Assembly (NCBI GenBank): GCA_951217055.1
Contig: OX578283.1
Coordinates: forward strand, 3,412,203-3,476,202
DNA from: Gerris lacustris
Taxonomy: Eukaryota; Arthropoda; Insecta; Hemiptera; Gerridae
Direction of reading: 5' to 3'
DNA: 64,000 nucleotides
Below, piece after piece: positions 61,206 through 64,000 of the stretch. Position 1 is the stretch's first letter. Each line of letters opens with the position of its first letter. The notes beneath the pieces are model-generated. The model was not told where the DNA came from. It did no database searches and saw only the letters and a program-made list of their open reading frames with translations. The translations under genes were made by a program, and so were the position numbers.

Positions 61206-62464
61206 GTCTTCAGGGTCATAATTTATATTGTTGCAGGCTTGTATTCTCTGTGAAGGATGGTCCGGATTACTGCATGTCCGGATTAACGGGGTCCTACTGT
61301 AATTTTAAAGCTAAAAGGGTTTATACAGTGTTTCCTAATTATAGAGTACTAAACAAAATTTAATTTTTGGATTTTTGACGTCATTTTTTTATAAAACCAA
61401 ATCCTGCTTGTTCTTAAATATCTTAATAATTATTGATAAAGTATTTTGATGACACAAAAATTGTATTTTGATGGATTTACAGGTTTTGAGATCTCCTGAA
61501 CCCAAAAAAGTGGTTTTAAAAAAATGTCTGTGTAGATACATGGAGCCTAAACTACTGAACTGACGTTGATAAAATTAGGCATACAAGTTCAGATGAAATT
61601 GAGAAATAAATTTTACCTATAAATTAGGGGGCGCTACTCCCCCCCCCTTAATGAACAAAAAAAAAAAAAAAATCCTGAAAATGTTTTTGACAATTTTGAT
61701 TAAAAAAACCCTTTATTTTTTAAGGCTTTTTTCAGGGGAAAAATCTAGTTTCCGAGACATTGAGGAAAATAAATCTGATTCTGCTGAAAATGGAAAATGA
61801 AGTGTAAATAATCACCTGTTGAAAACTTTTAAATGAGTTGATAATTTTCTTCAAAATTTTCCTCTTATTTTTCTTGCCATAAAAAGGTTGACAATGTATA
61901 TGTTTACACTAGTATAAAATATATTCTTTTCAAAATAACAGTACATCGTCTTTTAAAACTGAAAATAAAAAAAAAGATTTTTTTTCCATACAAAAAAAAT
62001 ATTGTTTTGATTTGAATACAGTGAAATTCTAAAGGAAATAATCTCACACATAATCATTATCAATACTATGAAAATAAAACAATACAATGGCATATTCTGA
62101 TTAGTTTTTATGTCATGAATATAATATTGCTATAACAACTCTCAGTAAAAAAGAAATAAAATAGAAAAACTAGTACTGGTGGGGGTGAACGAATAGTAGT
62201 AAAAGATAGCGTGCAAAAAAAGTGTCTGACTAACATCATGCTAGAATTTTACGTATAAGTCAATCTTTTAGTACCTTTTAAGAATATGTGGACGGCTAAG
62301 TGTGAAGATTTCGGTCCCTAACCCGGGTTTGTTCGATTGGCCCACCTAAGTGGCCTGATTCTTCGGGTGTAAAAGCCCACCGGAAAAAAAAAAACAGATT
62401 CACTACATACTGACTGTTATTTTACTGACTCGGCACCAAATCTACCTTCCTGAACTATAATAGT

Positions 62465-62520
62465 CTGATGGCCGTGTAGTCTAAGACACTGGACTAATGA
62501 TCTGGAGGTAACAAGTTTGA
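62465..62520 (+). other. tRNA-like sequence (SINE fragment) before an exon
   Basis: GATGGCCGTGTAGTCTAAGA then CACTGGACTAATGATCTGGAGG and ACAAGTTTGA resemble a tRNA with A box, anticodon arm and decayed B box. It is directly upstream of the exon-like segment at 62552. Confidence 0.5.
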
Positions 62521-62551
62521 AAACGGTCAACATTGGTGAATTTTTTTACAG

Positions 62552-62747
62552 GTACACACGAGAATTAGTTGCTCATTTGCCTGAAGCCTCGGGAGCGCTA
62601 CTGTGTTTTCTAAACTACAAGGGAGAGGTTCTTCTCCACTCTAACCTTAGCGACACTGCTACAAGAGATGAGTTGACTATCTTCTCTATTTGTTATCTCT
62701 ATGAAAATCTATTAATATTACTGATAACAATAATAACTAGAACTTGA
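62552..62747 (+). CDS. Isolated exon-like segment, possibly Roadblock/LC7-related
   Basis: A TTTTTTTACAG acceptor is followed by an open frame entered in phase 2 that reads YTRELVAHLPEASGALLCFL and then NYKGEVLLHSNLSDTATRDE before running into AT-rich sequence and a TGA at 62745. The balanced composition up to about 62675 contrasts with its flanks. The pattern G-x-x-x-x-x-L-N-x-x-G-x-x-L-x-x-S-x-x-x-D-T-x-x-R resembles the first half of Roadblock/LC7 proteins such as LAMTOR2, but too weakly to name it. It could be a terminal exon or a decayed internal exon. A tRNA-like SINE fragment abuts it upstream. No partner exons were found. Confidence 0.4.
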
Positions 62748-64000
62748 TTTAAAAAAAAAACAAAACAATAAAATCTTGTCAACATATTATAATTATACAA
62801 ATTACCTTTTATTTACAAAAATTATTTAAACAATTTTGGAAATTTTTTTTTTATACATTTATTAAAATTTATTTTAAGTATATAATCAGTAACATATATA
62901 TTTAAATTAAAATAGATGAAGACCAGCCCTGTAGCTAGCATTCATATGTCAACAATTTTAATAAATGCTATTTATTATAAATATCTTTATATATATATAA
63001 AAAAATTAAAACACATCATAGTAAAGATAATAAATTCTTATATATTTATATTATATTTATCTCATGTTAAGTATAAAAAAAATTTTCTAGCTAGGATTTG
63101 ATTTTGTATAAAATAGTAAAATATTAATAAATCTAAAAATAAAAAAAATCCCTGGGTTATAATCCTTTAAAACAGAAGTTTATTATATTATATCACTTTA
63201 TTTTTCTTCTTAAATTTATAAAATATATCATTAAAAAAAAACCTCAATAATTATATAGTAAATTTGATTTGAAAAATTGTATAAAATCTTTTTTTAAACT
63301 ATACATATATATACTTAGTAATCTCTCATTATCCAGAGTTTTACTTGTTATTTACAGGGTTTTAGAAAAAAATAAATTAAAAAGTTGGCAACATAAGTTC
63401 TACAGTAGGATTACAATAATTAGAGTTAATTCCCATTGCTCATGTTAGGCAACCTATGTTAGGAAGAAAATAAAGCCGCTAGGCTGTTATACTAAGGGCC
63501 ATGCTCCCTCTACCATTGACATTTTTTTTTGTCCGTCCAGTTGACCCGACCTTTAAAATGTCAAAATCGAGAGTTCTCATTGGCTCCTTTCTTTTTTTTG
63601 TGATAATCCCATGCCGTTAGAATTAAATCTACTTGTAACCTATAATCTAGAAATTTTAACAACAGTATACGTATGTTCATATTTTTACTGTGCGTAATAT
63701 AAATAATGAACTTGACAGAAGAACTGATTAAGTCAAAAATTAGAGAAATGTTTATAACTTTTTTCAATGATCTTTTTGTTTTGTTGAAAAGAGATAATTT
63801 ATCTTTTTTTTTTTTTACATTGACTACTTTTTGAACTAATGACGAGTAGAGTTTTCCCATATGAAAATATATAAATTTCTAATTGTCCGATTTACTTATT
63901 GTTATTTTTGAACTGTTCCATTTTACATTATAAAAACAATTCCGGTTATAGCATCTCAATAAATTCAAACTTTTTGAAGTGAAACTTCTTTATGAGTGAT

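Overview
The window is animal nuclear DNA, very AT-rich, with short exons separated by long introns and a dense load of DNA transposons. The repeat spectrum (hAT, pogo/Tigger-like, piggyBac-like, PIF/Harbinger-like and mariner elements plus a LINE RNase H fragment) and the gene content fit an arthropod, probably an insect. I cannot fix the order or species from sequence alone.

One gene is clearly readable. It lies on the + strand from 19066 to 47079 and has 13 coding exons. The splice phases match across all 12 introns and join to an open frame of 1752 nt (583 residues plus stop). The product has an N-terminal leader with the family-typical NQENGQR..YG.PP..W.GPPP motif, three RRMs, a Cys/Ser-rich linker and a C-terminal dsRBD-like segment. 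This is the layout of the A1CF / RBM46 / RBM47 / DND1 family, and the length is close to vertebrate A1CF and RBM47.

Upstream (1-19 kb) is mostly repeats. It also holds pieces of a divergent minus-strand transcription unit: a probable non-coding first exon ending at 14255, an exon at 12020-12188 with a start codon and 15 codons, and a possible alternative first exon ending near 7973. The body of that gene is not recognisable here and may run off the left edge. The introns (19-47 kb) and the 3' flank (47-64 kb) are packed with transposons whose boundaries can often be set by target-site duplications: five hAT elements with exact 8-bp duplications and two with near matches, two related piggyBac-like TTAA elements and a third unrelated one, several TA-flanked pogo-like elements, and a PIF-like TAA element. 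A three-deep nest sits at 39.3-41.0 kb, where a pogo-like element lies inside a PIF-like element inside a LINE RNase H domain. Near the right edge (62552-62747) is one isolated exon-like segment of uncertain identity.

Other features are a 26-bp minisatellite with a three-unit higher-order pattern in intron 2, a minisatellite that begins inside the last codons and stop codon of the main gene, several very large inverted repeats, and many G/C homopolymer tracts. I saw no rRNA, no intact tRNA gene and no CRISPR array.
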